A stretch of DNA of 64,000 nt. Origin: Terriglobus sp. TAA 43 (lineage in GTDB: Bacteria > Acidobacteriota > Terriglobia > Terriglobales > Acidobacteriaceae). Position numbers and translations under genes: made by a program. The notes beneath the pieces are model-generated. The model was not told the origin of the DNA, searched no databases, and saw only the letters and a list, made by a program, of their open reading frames with translations. Positions within the stretch are counted from its first letter, which is position 1. Each line of letters starts with the position of its first letter. The stretch covers positions 1,922,001 to 1,986,000 of the forward strand of contig NZ_JUGR01000001.1 of NCBI RefSeq assembly GCF_000800015.1. The letters run 5' to 3'. Below, in pieces: positions 24,870 through 32,384 of the stretch.

Positions 24870-26288
24870 TTATGCCATGGCAGTAAGTCCAAGCCAGCGA
24901 CTAACTGACGGGACTCGTGATAACACCGTCCATTCCAGCAGCAATATCGCAATCAGCGAGAACGCCATCGCTGGCAGATAGATTGCAAGCGCGACCACTG
25001 CGGCCACCAATCCAAAGCTCCAGCGCGGACGTGCCAGCGGCAACGGCGCACCTAACACTCCGACATACCGTCTTCTCCACCAGACGACAACTGCGCTCAC
25101 GCAAAGCAGCACTAATCCCATTGCCGTGATCAATCCCAGCAACTGGTTCATCAGGCCGAAGAGTTGTCCTTCGTGCGCGGCGATACCAGTACCAACAATG
25201 CGATCAAGGATCATTCCCTGGTTGAAGTTCTTCCGGCTTACGATAGCTCCCGTCTCCGGATTGGCCTGCAACACATCGCGTAGTGTGCGGTTCTGTGCGT
25301 CAGACTTGATCGTCCAGGTACCGCCAGTCTTCATGGCAGGCATGATCTCCACCGGGGCGGCCAGATGCAGTGTTGCTGCAACTGGGACGAGTACGTTGAA
25401 TGGTTGGTACGGATCGGTGCCCATATCCATGCCGTCCATATAGTGGCCCATGTGGCCGGAGTGATCCATGCCCGGCATGTCGTCCATGGCATTGCTCAGA
25501 CTATTGCTGTTCTGCGCCATGCGATCGTTCAGCGCATCTGCACGGCTTATCGTCCAATCCTGCTTGGCGACAGATGTACCTGTCACTTGGCGGACCTTCT
25601 TGAAGTAGCCGCCCCAACCTTTGGCCCATGGGAGTCCGGTGAGTATGAGGAACAGTGCCAGGGCTGAGATCCACACGCCAGTGACAGCGTGGAGGTCTCG
25701 CCAGAAGATGCGGCTGCCGCTGCGTGTGCGTATCCACAGAACACCCGCAAGCTTCTCCGTCTGTCGCGGCCACCACAGATACAAGCCGGTAAGCAGCAGG
25801 ACGATCGCCCATGAAGCAGCAAGCTCAACCAGGTACGAACCTGGTGTTCCCACCAGCAACTCACCATGCAGATGCTGAATAACCGTCATGAAGCGTTGGT
25901 CCTCGCTGATGGTGTGCAGAATGGCGAGCGTCTGCGGGTTTACGTAGACGCGATACTCCTTCTTGCCCATGCCCACGATCACACGCACCGCCGCATCGTC
26001 GCTTGGTGGCAATTCGTAGTAATGCAGCGTTGAACCTGGAACTGCAATAACAGCAGTGCGAGCGATCTGTTCGGGTGTAGCTCGCGGACCAGTGAGATGC
26101 AGACGGTTGTAGGGACGATCCATCCAGCGTTCGATCTGCGGCTTGAACAGATAGATGGAACCTGTAATCGATAGCCAGATGACAAGAGGGATGCAGAAGA
26201 TGCCGGCGTAAAAATGCCAGCGCCAGATAGTGCGATACAAACGACGTCCTCGTTCTTCGACAGGGACGTTTGCGGGAGCGGTTGCCAT
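24870..26288 (-). CDS. PepSY-associated membrane protein with Met/His-rich insert
   Basis: A 472-residue inner-membrane protein of the PepSY/PiuB type, with four or more membrane helices (about 27-48, 155-173, 198-220 and the C-terminal pair 400-455) around an extracytoplasmic domain. Family members are usually linked to siderophore or metal uptake and reduction. Unusually, residues 268-290 hold seven methionines and three histidines (MPGMDHSGHMGHYMDGMDMG), the kind of sequence used for copper(I) or silver coordination. The ATG at 26288 has AAGGA upstream; the longer frame to 26447 is rejected. The Cys/His-rich gene upstream is co-directional. Confidence 0.87.
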   Translation of the reverse strand: MATAPANVPVEERGRRLYRTIWRWHFYAGIFCIPLVIWLSITGSIYLFKPQIERWMDRPYNRLHLTGPRATPEQIARTAVIAVPGSTLHYYELPPSDDAAVRVIVGMGKKEYRVYVNPQTLAILHTISEDQRFMTVIQHLHGELLVGTPGSYLVELAASWAIVLLLTGLYLWWPRQTEKLAGVLWIRTRSGSRIFWRDLHAVTGVWISALALFLILTGLPWAKGWGGYFKKVRQVTGTSVAKQDWTISRADALNDRMAQNSNSLSNAMDDMPGMDHSGHMGHYMDGMDMGTDPYQPFNVLVPVAATLHLAAPVEIMPAMKTGGTWTIKSDAQNRTLRDVLQANPETGAIVSRKNFNQGMILDRIVGTGIAAHEGQLFGLMNQLLGLITAMGLVLLCVSAVVVWWRRRYVGVLGAPLPLARPRWSFGLVAAVVALAIYLPAMAFSLIAILLLEWTVLSRVPSVSRWLGLTAMA

Positions 26289-26361
26289 GCAAGGTTTCCT
26301 TCCTTCTATGTAAGCGGAGACGAAGACTCTGCTGCATTGCCAGGCAGCAGAACTCGACGCG

Positions 26362-26748
26362 TTACCGAGTAAGTAAGGAAGGAGGCCCTCGTTTTCCGCG
26401 AGCACGATCGTGCGCAATGCGTTGGCTGACTTCCGCCTGTACGACAACCGCTGATTGTCCTTGAAGAGCCGTGAACAACATCGGCGCAGAAGGAGGTGCG
26501 AGCAGATTGGGTATGCTGCCCAGGCTTAGCACTGCCGGGCAGCAGGGGCACTTCTCCTGCACCACTGAGATGTGCCGGTGTTCCGTCGGCTGTGAATCCT
26601 GTTCCGCCATCTGTGTGCAGTGGTGCAGGCCGGCGCGGCGGCAGCAGGCAGGCAATGACGCCTCACTGCTCGGTGTGAGCGCGAAGAGCGACGATGCCAA
26701 CGGCAGGCCGAAGACAACCAGCAACAGAATGGCGAGAAGCTTACGCAA
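26362..26748 (-). CDS. Exported Cys/His-rich small protein
   Basis: A 128-residue protein with a signal peptide (LLAILLLVVFGLPLASSLFA). The mature N-terminal half has PACCRRAGLHHC and KCPCCP, giving seven cysteines in total and a cluster of histidines, so metal binding is likely. The start is a TTG (26748), without a clear ribosome site. It sits 73 nt upstream of the Met/His-rich PepSY protein and both point the same way, which suggests a joint role in metal (perhaps copper) handling. No named family recognised. Confidence 0.7.
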   Translation of the reverse strand: MRKLLAILLLVVFGLPLASSLFALTPSSEASLPACCRRAGLHHCTQMAEQDSQPTEHRHISVVQEKCPCCPAVLSLGSIPNLLAPPSAPMLFTALQGQSAVVVQAEVSQRIAHDRARGKRGPPSLLTR

Positions 26749-26804
26749 TATCGCTATGGAACCACACGCGTGCGTTCACGGCAACGGATTGCGTGTAGAA
26801 GTCC

Positions 26805-26831
26805 AAAGGGACGCCCGAAGGCGTCCCTTTT
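26805..26831 (-). terminator. Terminator downstream of the helicase gene
   Basis: Stem AAAGGGACGCC (26805-26815) / GGCGTCCCTTT (26820-26830), loop CGAA. It lies 87 nt beyond the helicase stop on the minus strand; the T-run is better on the plus side (TTTTAT). Confidence 0.75.
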
Positions 26832-26917
26832 ATACGGAGAGAACTAGGCTGGTTTGCGAGGAAGTGATGCGATCGTCGCCGCCCTTCGCAAGGGGTCCGC
26901 GCGAAATCAACCATTCT

Positions 26918-28366
26918 TTACCGGCTACGACGACGGCGGAAACCGCCACCACCACCGCGTCCACCATTGCCGCTACTGCGGCTGTTGCCGTTGCCGCGGC
27001 CCGAGTGATTGCGGCCCTGCGGTACGGGTGCGTCTTCCAGACTGGTGCCCTGCGGATTGGTCTTCCAAGCCCGGGTCTCCAGTTGCATCATGTCGCTCAC
27101 CTTGCTCAGGTCGACCGGTGAGTTCCGTTCTTCCTTAGCCAGATTCTTATCTGCCTCCCGCCAGATGAACGAGATCTTCAGTTCCCGCTCAATACGGCGC
27201 GCATCGCTGCGCTCCTGTGGCATGACAAAGGTGGTAGCGAGGCCTTCCTTGCCTGCTCGGCCGGTACGACCGATGCGGTGGACAAAGTCCTCACTTGCGT
27301 TGGGAAGATCATAGTTCACAACGTGCGCAATGTGGGAAATATCTATTCCGCGCGCTGCGACGTCCGTTGCGACCAGAATGCGGCTCTTGCCGGTGGCGAA
27401 CGCCTTCAGGGCCGAGGTGCGCTGGGACTGCGAGCGGTCGCCGTGGATGATGCTGGCGGTGTAGCCCAGCTTCTCCAGCTTGCGGCCGATGCGGTCTGCG
27501 CCGTGCTTGGTGCGGCTGAAGACCAGGAACGTTCCCTCTTCCTCGTTCAGCATCTGCTCCAGCAGGCCCAGCTTCTGGTCCTGCATCACGGTATAAGCAC
27601 GCAGTTCTACACGCTCGTTCGGCTTGGAGGTGGTGCCAATCTGGATGCGGACAGGCTTCTGCACGTAGTCGCGCACGATCTCGGCGATGTTGGCGTCGAG
27701 GGTGGCGGAGTAGCACATGGTCTGGCGGGTCTTCGGCAGAGCGCCGACGATGCGGCGGATGGCCGGAAGGAAGCCCATGTCGAGCATGCGGTCCACTTCG
27801 TCCAGTACCAGCATCTCCACGTTTCGGATGCTGATCTCACCGCGCTTCAGGTAGTCCTCAAGGCGTCCGGGCGTGGCAACGACCAGGCGCGGGCCACGGC
27901 GGAGGGCGTCAAGCTGTGCGCCTTCGCTCAGACCACCGCAGACCAGCACGGCATCGTTCTTCTGGCCAGGCATCAGCTTGGCGTAGTTGTCGAGCACCTG
28001 CATGGCCAGCTCGCGCGTGGGCAGCAGGATAAGGGCGCGGATGGGCTTGTTCTGGCGCTTGCCCTGCTTCTCGCCCGGTGCGGGAGCCTGGAGCGGGTTC
28101 GCGTCCATGCGCTCGATCATCGGGATGAGGAAGCTGAGGGTCTTACCGGTGCCTGTAGCTGCGGTGGCGAGTACGTCACGGCCTTCCAGAGCGGGAGCGA
28201 TTGCCTTCGCCTGCACGGGCGTCGGCGTGACATAACCTGCCGCAGCGAGACGGTCCTGCAGACGCTGGGAGAGGTTGAAGTCGGTGAAAAGGGGGGAAGA
28301 AGTGGTGGTTTCGGTAGAGGTTGCCGGAGCGTTCTGCTCAGCGACTGCAGTATTGCCAGTGTTCAA
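26918..28366 (-). CDS. DEAD-box-type RNA helicase (RhlE-like)
   Basis: A 482-residue ATP-dependent RNA helicase. Q-motif region TDFNLSQRLQDRLAAAGY leads to Walker A ATGTGKT (69-75), PTREL, the TPGRL motif, and motif II as DEVD (189-192) where the family norm is DEAD; motif III is SAT. The second RecA domain has LVATDVAARGIDI and HRIGRTGRAG. The C-terminal tail is Gly/Arg/Asn-rich (SGRGNGNSRSSGNGGRGGGG), an RNA-binding RGG-like end. Start is a TTG with no ribosome site (see leader region). Confidence 0.93.
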   Translation of the reverse strand: MNTGNTAVAEQNAPATSTETTTSSPLFTDFNLSQRLQDRLAAAGYVTPTPVQAKAIAPALEGRDVLATAATGTGKTLSFLIPMIERMDANPLQAPAPGEKQGKRQNKPIRALILLPTRELAMQVLDNYAKLMPGQKNDAVLVCGGLSEGAQLDALRRGPRLVVATPGRLEDYLKRGEISIRNVEMLVLDEVDRMLDMGFLPAIRRIVGALPKTRQTMCYSATLDANIAEIVRDYVQKPVRIQIGTTSKPNERVELRAYTVMQDQKLGLLEQMLNEEEGTFLVFSRTKHGADRIGRKLEKLGYTASIIHGDRSQSQRTSALKAFATGKSRILVATDVAARGIDISHIAHVVNYDLPNASEDFVHRIGRTGRAGKEGLATTFVMPQERSDARRIERELKISFIWREADKNLAKEERNSPVDLSKVSDMMQLETRAWKTNPQGTSLEDAPVPQGRNHSGRGNGNSRSSGNGGRGGGGGFRRRRSR

Positions 28367-28766
28367 GTGTGATCTTTCTCTGTCTGTGTGCGGCGGCGGT
28401 CCTCGTTCAGTGCGGACTGCCTGCCTGCCAGTTCGTTGTAGTGATGCAGGTGTGTTTTCACTCCTTAGGCGTGGAGCGGAACACTATGGATCGATTCGAT
28501 CAGCATTGACTTGATAGGCCTTTGCTGCTGCACGGCGAGATCGTTATCCCTGCTGCTCCGGTCTGGTAAACGTCTGATGCGTTTATCTCTCGAGAGTCCA
28601 GGTGATCTTCAAAGCCAGAGCAACCAACGCTTCCCTCTCTCTTGTTCAAGGGATGGCATGCAGCGGTGGGACAGAACATCGCGGTCTCTGGCCAGCCCCA
28701 ATCCACTTCGGGCCGTTCCCTGCGACGTACAGAGCAGAATCACTCTGTGGAAATTGTAGCACAAGT
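28367..28766 (-). other. 400-nt leader region upstream of the helicase gene
   Basis: No gene with coding character is visible. Just upstream of the helicase there are two possible leader ORFs: ATG at 28506 to TAA at 28465 (13 codons), and, after an AAGGAG at 28461-28466, a CTG-started frame from 28449 whose TGA (28363-28365) overlaps the helicase TTG. They may couple translation, which would explain the missing ribosome site. A long leader is common for helicases under cold or growth control; this is inference. Confidence 0.4.
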
Positions 28767-28990
28767 CAGGGGTACCCCCCTCCCCCTGTTTTTCTAAAAT
28801 CGTCTTTCTATTGGGGTTAGGGCTCTAGTGTCCGTAAAATCGCCTATTGATTGGAGTTAGAGGAAAAATCGTCTATCTAAAAGAGTTAGCTGATTAGGTT
28901 CGGGGAAATACCATGCCAACTGTATTTCTTTTGGTTTGTTGGGGTTGGGTGGTTTGAGGGCTTGACAGCACTTCGTGCCGTTCTCGACGC
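28767..28990 (-). repeat. Interspersed repeat, copy B (inverted relative to copy A)
   Basis: Reading on the minus strand, the order of blocks is the same as in copy A at 11332-11590. The three 24-nt units lie at 28865-28888, 28836-28859 and 28796-28819, with spacers of 5 nt (28860-28864) and 16 nt (28820-28835), exactly as in copy A. The left outer block contains GCACTTCGTGCCGTTCTCG (28968-28986), which is also found in the tandem repeat at 32291-32357. Copy B lacks the extra GGGCCGCGC hairpin of copy A. Confidence 0.92.
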
Positions 28991-29002
28991 CTTCGGCGGA
29001 AC

Positions 29003-29902
29003 CTAGTTCTCGGACGGTCGTTCGATGTGATCGATGACAAGCGTCTCAACCTGCTCTTTCGCGGAGACCAGCTTGAGTCCGAACTTTTCCTGCAGCATGG
29101 TGAAGATGTAGGACTCGGTCTCGTCTGTGTGTGGCTCCGGAGCGTCAAGGTGGATGTCATAGAGGCCGGTGAGCCCGGTCCTGTCGACGACCAATCGTCC
29201 GGCTCTGTTCGACAGGACGGTTGAGAGCGTCCTCATCGAAACGCCGTAGAGAGCCATGCTGCCGCCGGGACCCACTGCAAACATGCCGCCACTGCCGGGA
29301 ACGGCGCCCACGCCCGGATGTTTCGCGAGGATGTCCGCAGGCAGGGTGGATTCTGCCGATGACAGCTTGGGCCCGTTTTTCGCGATCACCAGATCGTATA
29401 CAGCCCGTTCCCGCAGTTCGCGGTGGACAGTGAGTTTGCAGCGTTCCTCTAGGAGAGCCTGCAGAAGCGTAGGAAACATTTTTTTCTGCGCGGCGGAGTT
29501 CTGCCATTCCGCTCGATCGGCCTCTTCCAGGCGCGCTTCAATGTCGTACCGCTCGGATGACATCCATTCCGGTGCGCCGACGGTGCGGCCACTGGTCGAA
29601 AAGCCAAGCGTGGTGCCGTCGGATGGGACCTCGGCAAAGAACAGGACAGCGATCAACGGGCAGTTGGCCATGTGGAAGCCGTCGGGCAATAGGCTGAAGT
29701 GCTCCGGATCACAGGACCCTGTGCCGGTGATGTTTCGGCGTACCGACGCAACGGCGAATGTCAGCGGTGTACCGTTCTCACCGAGAGCTGGATTTGGGGA
29801 TGCCAATGGAGCGGCGGGAGGTTGGGCGTGGACAGACGAAGATGGAACAACGAATAAGCCCATTGCTGCAGAGAACAACAGACTCCTAGAAGACGTGCGC
29901 AT
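29003..29902 (-). CDS. TIGR03435-type secreted protein
   Basis: A 299-residue exported protein with a signal peptide (SLLFSAAMGLFVVPSSSVHAQ). The family signature is present: an opening FAVASVRRN segment, a central PEWMSSERYDIEARLEEA, LLQALLEERCKLTVHRE, and the end VVDRTGLTGLYDIHLD, then FGLKLVSAKEQVETLVIDHI. This family is expanded in soil Acidobacteriota and has no known activity. The ATG at 29902 has a GAGGG-like site upstream. It stands alone between repeat copy B and murI; a second member is at 52792-53904. Confidence 0.87.
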   Translation of the reverse strand: MRTSSRSLLFSAAMGLFVVPSSSVHAQPPAAPLASPNPALGENGTPLTFAVASVRRNITGTGSCDPEHFSLLPDGFHMANCPLIAVLFFAEVPSDGTTLGFSTSGRTVGAPEWMSSERYDIEARLEEADRAEWQNSAAQKKMFPTLLQALLEERCKLTVHRELRERAVYDLVIAKNGPKLSSAESTLPADILAKHPGVGAVPGSGGMFAVGPGGSMALYGVSMRTLSTVLSNRAGRLVVDRTGLTGLYDIHLDAPEPHTDETESYIFTMLQEKFGLKLVSAKEQVETLVIDHIERPSEN

Positions 29903-29993
29903 GCCCCGACCCTCGCTCTCGATTATGTTCTGGTACGGAGAATCGGGCACGACGGTTCCAGTGATACAGAAGGGATTCGCGCTTGAGGATGGA

Positions 29994-30809
29994 TCAGTCT
30001 TCCAGGGTGATGAGTTCTACCGTGGGGATTTCGCGGCCGAGGAAGCGGGGGGCGAAGCGCTGGAACTTGGCGGCTGCGTCTGTGGCCAGGAAGTGCAGTT
30101 TGGGTTCCGCGCTGCCGGGGGTTGTTGCGGCGGGTAGCAGGGTGACGGTGTGACGGGCGGTTGCTTCGGCGGAGTCGACGATGGGGATGTTGCTGTCGAG
30201 TTTCGCTATTTCCCTTTGCAACAGTGGTCGAAGCAGAGGGTAATGCGTGCAGCCGAGGACGATGGCCTGCGGCGGTTGTGGTGCGGCGGCGAGCGCCTCC
30301 TGCAGGTACACGTCGGCGATCTGTTCGGTGATGGGGCCGTCGGTCCAGCCCTCTTCTACCAGCGGGACGAAGAGTGGGCAGGGTTTTTCTACGGCTTGAA
30401 GACCGTGGGTGGCGCACGCTTCCGCATAGGCGTGGGAGTTGCAGGTGCCTTCTGTGGCCAGTACCAGAACGGTTGCGCCTGGAGGAACGATGGCGGCTGC
30501 GGCTTCTGCTCCGGGGCCGACGACGCCGACGAGTGGCACGGGAGCGTTGTCCTGAAGGGATGGCAGTGCCAATGCCGAGGCTGTGTTGCAGGCGATGACG
30601 ACGAGTTCTGCGCCGCGGCTTACGAGTTCGCGGATGGCCGCGCGGGTGTAGCGGGTGATGGCGGCCTGTGATTTGGAGCCGTAGGGAAGATGGGCGGTGT
30701 CGCCGAGGTAGAGGAAGTCTGCGCCGGGGAGATGGTGCAGGAGTTCGCGCAGCACGGTGAGGCCGCCGAAGCCTGAATCGAAGACGCCGATGAGCGGGCG
30801 GTTAGTCAT
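29994..30809 (-). CDS. murI: Glutamate racemase
   Basis: A 271-residue enzyme that makes D-glutamate for peptidoglycan. N-terminal GVFDSGFGGLTVL with the DSGFGG motif, catalytic C70-region as VVIACNTASALALP, and the second catalytic cysteine in IVLGCTHYPLLRP. The ATG at 30809 is used; the longer frame to 30905 is poor. It overlaps the stop of the upstream GerMN gene by 8 nt, so it is the third gene of a tightly packed amidase-fold / GerMN / murI unit. Confidence 0.95.
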   Translation of the reverse strand: MTNRPLIGVFDSGFGGLTVLRELLHHLPGADFLYLGDTAHLPYGSKSQAAITRYTRAAIRELVSRGAELVVIACNTASALALPSLQDNAPVPLVGVVGPGAEAAAAIVPPGATVLVLATEGTCNSHAYAEACATHGLQAVEKPCPLFVPLVEEGWTDGPITEQIADVYLQEALAAAPQPPQAIVLGCTHYPLLRPLLQREIAKLDSNIPIVDSAEATARHTVTLLPAATTPGSAEPKLHFLATDAAAKFQRFAPRFLGREIPTVELITLED

Positions 30810-31485
30810 GTGTGGCGGTCTGCACCGGGGCGGTGATGGAGGTATCTGCATCGAAGATGCGATCGAACTCCACGCTGCCTGCGAGGGTGTCGCGCGGTTT
30901 GCCATCGACGAGGAACTTCACCTTGGTGATGTCAGGCAGGTTGGCGCGGAGGGTACCGACGATGGACTGGATGGTGAGCGTCTCCGAGGTGATGCCGGCG
31001 GGGTGGCCGTCGACCCAGGAGGAGCGCAGGTTCACTACGGCGAGTTCGCCGGTGGCCTGTGTCAAAGGGTCGGCCTGCGCGTCTTTTGTGAGTGGGGCGC
31101 GCTGCAATGAGGAACCCGTTGAGGAGCCGAGCGGGAGTGGGACGAGGAAGACATCGTCGACCGCGATACCACCGTCGAGCGGATGGTTTGAGCGCGGCAG
31201 GGAGTATTCCGCCAGCAGATGCTCCACGAGAGCGCGTGCGCGGACGGCGGCGTTCTGCGGCAGTGCGATGGAACGCACGGTGGGCGTGAGGGTGAAGTCG
31301 GAGTCGTCTGCGAGGTCCAGCGTGACCTGTTCCGACGCGGAATAGACGGGCGCTTCGAGGGGTGTGTGGTCGGCGTTCTTCACATCTGCAAAGTTTTTGC
31401 GGTGCATGTAGACGAGGAAGATGGCCATGAAGACCGATGCGCTTAGCAACACGATGAACAGGATGCGCTGGTAACGAGGGATCAT
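30802..31485 (-). CDS. GerMN-domain membrane-anchored protein
   Basis: A 227-residue protein with an N-terminal membrane helix (ILFIVLLSASVFMAIFLVYM) and an extracytoplasmic domain matching the GerMN (sporulation/germination GerM) fold by pattern: VTLDLADDSDFTLTPTVRSI, ALVEHLLAEYSLP, TGELAVVNLRSSWVDG and TIQSIVGTLRANLPDITKVKFLVDG. GerMN proteins bind or help remodel cell wall in sporulating bacteria and also occur in non-sporulators. It overlaps the amidase-fold gene by 4 nt (ATGA) and murI by 8 nt. Confidence 0.82.
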   Translation of the reverse strand: MIPRYQRILFIVLLSASVFMAIFLVYMHRKNFADVKNADHTPLEAPVYSASEQVTLDLADDSDFTLTPTVRSIALPQNAAVRARALVEHLLAEYSLPRSNHPLDGGIAVDDVFLVPLPLGSSTGSSLQRAPLTKDAQADPLTQATGELAVVNLRSSWVDGHPAGITSETLTIQSIVGTLRANLPDITKVKFLVDGKPRDTLAGSVEFDRIFDADTSITAPVQTATHD

Positions 31486-32267
31486 TGCTGCGCTGCTCCT
31501 GTGGGTTTGGGTGTTGCCGGTTTTGGTTGCGCCGGGACTGCGGGCTTGGGCGCAGGCTGTGTTGCCTGCGGGGTGGCTGGCTTGGGTGCGGGTGTTGGTA
31601 CGACAGGCTCCGGCTTGGGTGGAGCAGGTGGCGTCATGTTGCCGACCTTGTTGCGCCAGAAAAGAAGAACGTCTGCGATCGTTTCGGCTACGCGGTTTTG
31701 ATACGGCGGATCGTCGGCTGCGGTGCCGTCTTTCTGAGGCCCCATTTCAATGGCGACTGCCGGGCACTGCATGTTGTCGAGTGGGCGCGTCCATGTGGTT
31801 CCGCTGGCGATGGGGATGCGTGTGCGGCCGAAGGCTTCACGCAAGCCGCTGGCCAGTGCCTGCGAACGCGCGGCGTAGGCGGATTGTGCTTCGTCCCACA
31901 CGACGGGCGCGGCAGGGTCAACCATTGACGGCTGCGGCAGCGTGGTGGTGAAGAGATGGATTCCGTTGCCAGTGCTGGAGGCGTACAGCAGGATGCAGGC
32001 GATGGGATGCGTCGTGTTGGCGATGGCGGCGCGCTGGTCGTTGGTGGTGTCCACGTCGGATTCGCGAGTCATCTGCACGGCGAAGCCGCGGGCGCGCAGG
32101 AGATTGCCGAGATGCTGCGCCACCTGCAGCGTGACCTGCTTTTCTTCGACACGGTCTGCGATGTGCGAGCCACCTTTGGACCCTCCGCGTGCGGGATCGA
32201 TGAGCACTAGCGGCTGCTGGGCGGCGGCGCTGACAGCGAGCAGGAGGGATGGGATAAGCAGCTTCAC
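31482..32267 (-). CDS. Amidase_3-fold protein with degenerate zinc site
   Basis: A 261-residue exported protein with the N-acetylmuramoyl-L-alanine amidase (AmiA/B/C, Amidase_3) layout: VLIDPARGG, EEKQVTLQVAQHLGNLL, a strand CILLYASSTG, and PAVAIEMGP. In active enzymes the metal ligands are His in DxGHGG, Glu in EKxxNL, His in SxHAN, and a catalytic Glu. Here the first His is R27, the second is Y95, while E42 and E174 remain. It therefore probably cannot bind zinc normally and may be a binding or regulatory pseudoenzyme. The tail (about 205-261) is Pro/Lys/Ala-rich, as in wall-crossing proteins. Confidence 0.8.
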   Translation of the reverse strand: MKLLIPSLLLAVSAAAQQPLVLIDPARGGSKGGSHIADRVEEKQVTLQVAQHLGNLLRARGFAVQMTRESDVDTTNDQRAAIANTTHPIACILLYASSTGNGIHLFTTTLPQPSMVDPAAPVVWDEAQSAYAARSQALASGLREAFGRTRIPIASGTTWTRPLDNMQCPAVAIEMGPQKDGTAADDPPYQNRVAETIADVLLFWRNKVGNMTPPAPPKPEPVVPTPAPKPATPQATQPAPKPAVPAQPKPATPKPTGAAQQ

Positions 32268-32290
32268 GTGATGGCTATGTGATTGTAGCT

Positions 32291-32357
32291 GGTACTTCGT
32301 ACCGTACTCGACGCTTCGCGTGTTGCACTTCGTGCCGTTCTCGACGCTTCGCGTGTT
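32291..32357. repeat. Two tandem 33-34-nt hairpin repeats
   Basis: Units at 32291-32324 and 32325-32357, each a short hairpin followed by a CTCGACGCTTCGCGTGTT-type tail. The stem is GGTAC/GTACC in the first and GCAC/GTGC in the second, each around TTC: one stem base pair changes on both sides together (T-A to C-G). A further stem CTTCGC/GCGAAG follows at 32358-32372. The same core occurs in repeat copy B (28968-28990), and the CCGTTCTCGACGC part at 61265-61277. Confidence 0.8.
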
Positions 32358-32384
32358 CTTCGCTTTGCGAAGGATTGGGGACTT

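Noticed and set aside
26918-28366. Inactive helicase because motif II is DEVD
   Set aside because: Both acidic residues remain and the other motifs are intact; Ala to Val is conservative.
27278-28372. 364-codon plus-strand frame opposite the helicase
   Set aside because: Antisense shadow of a gene with all helicase motifs.
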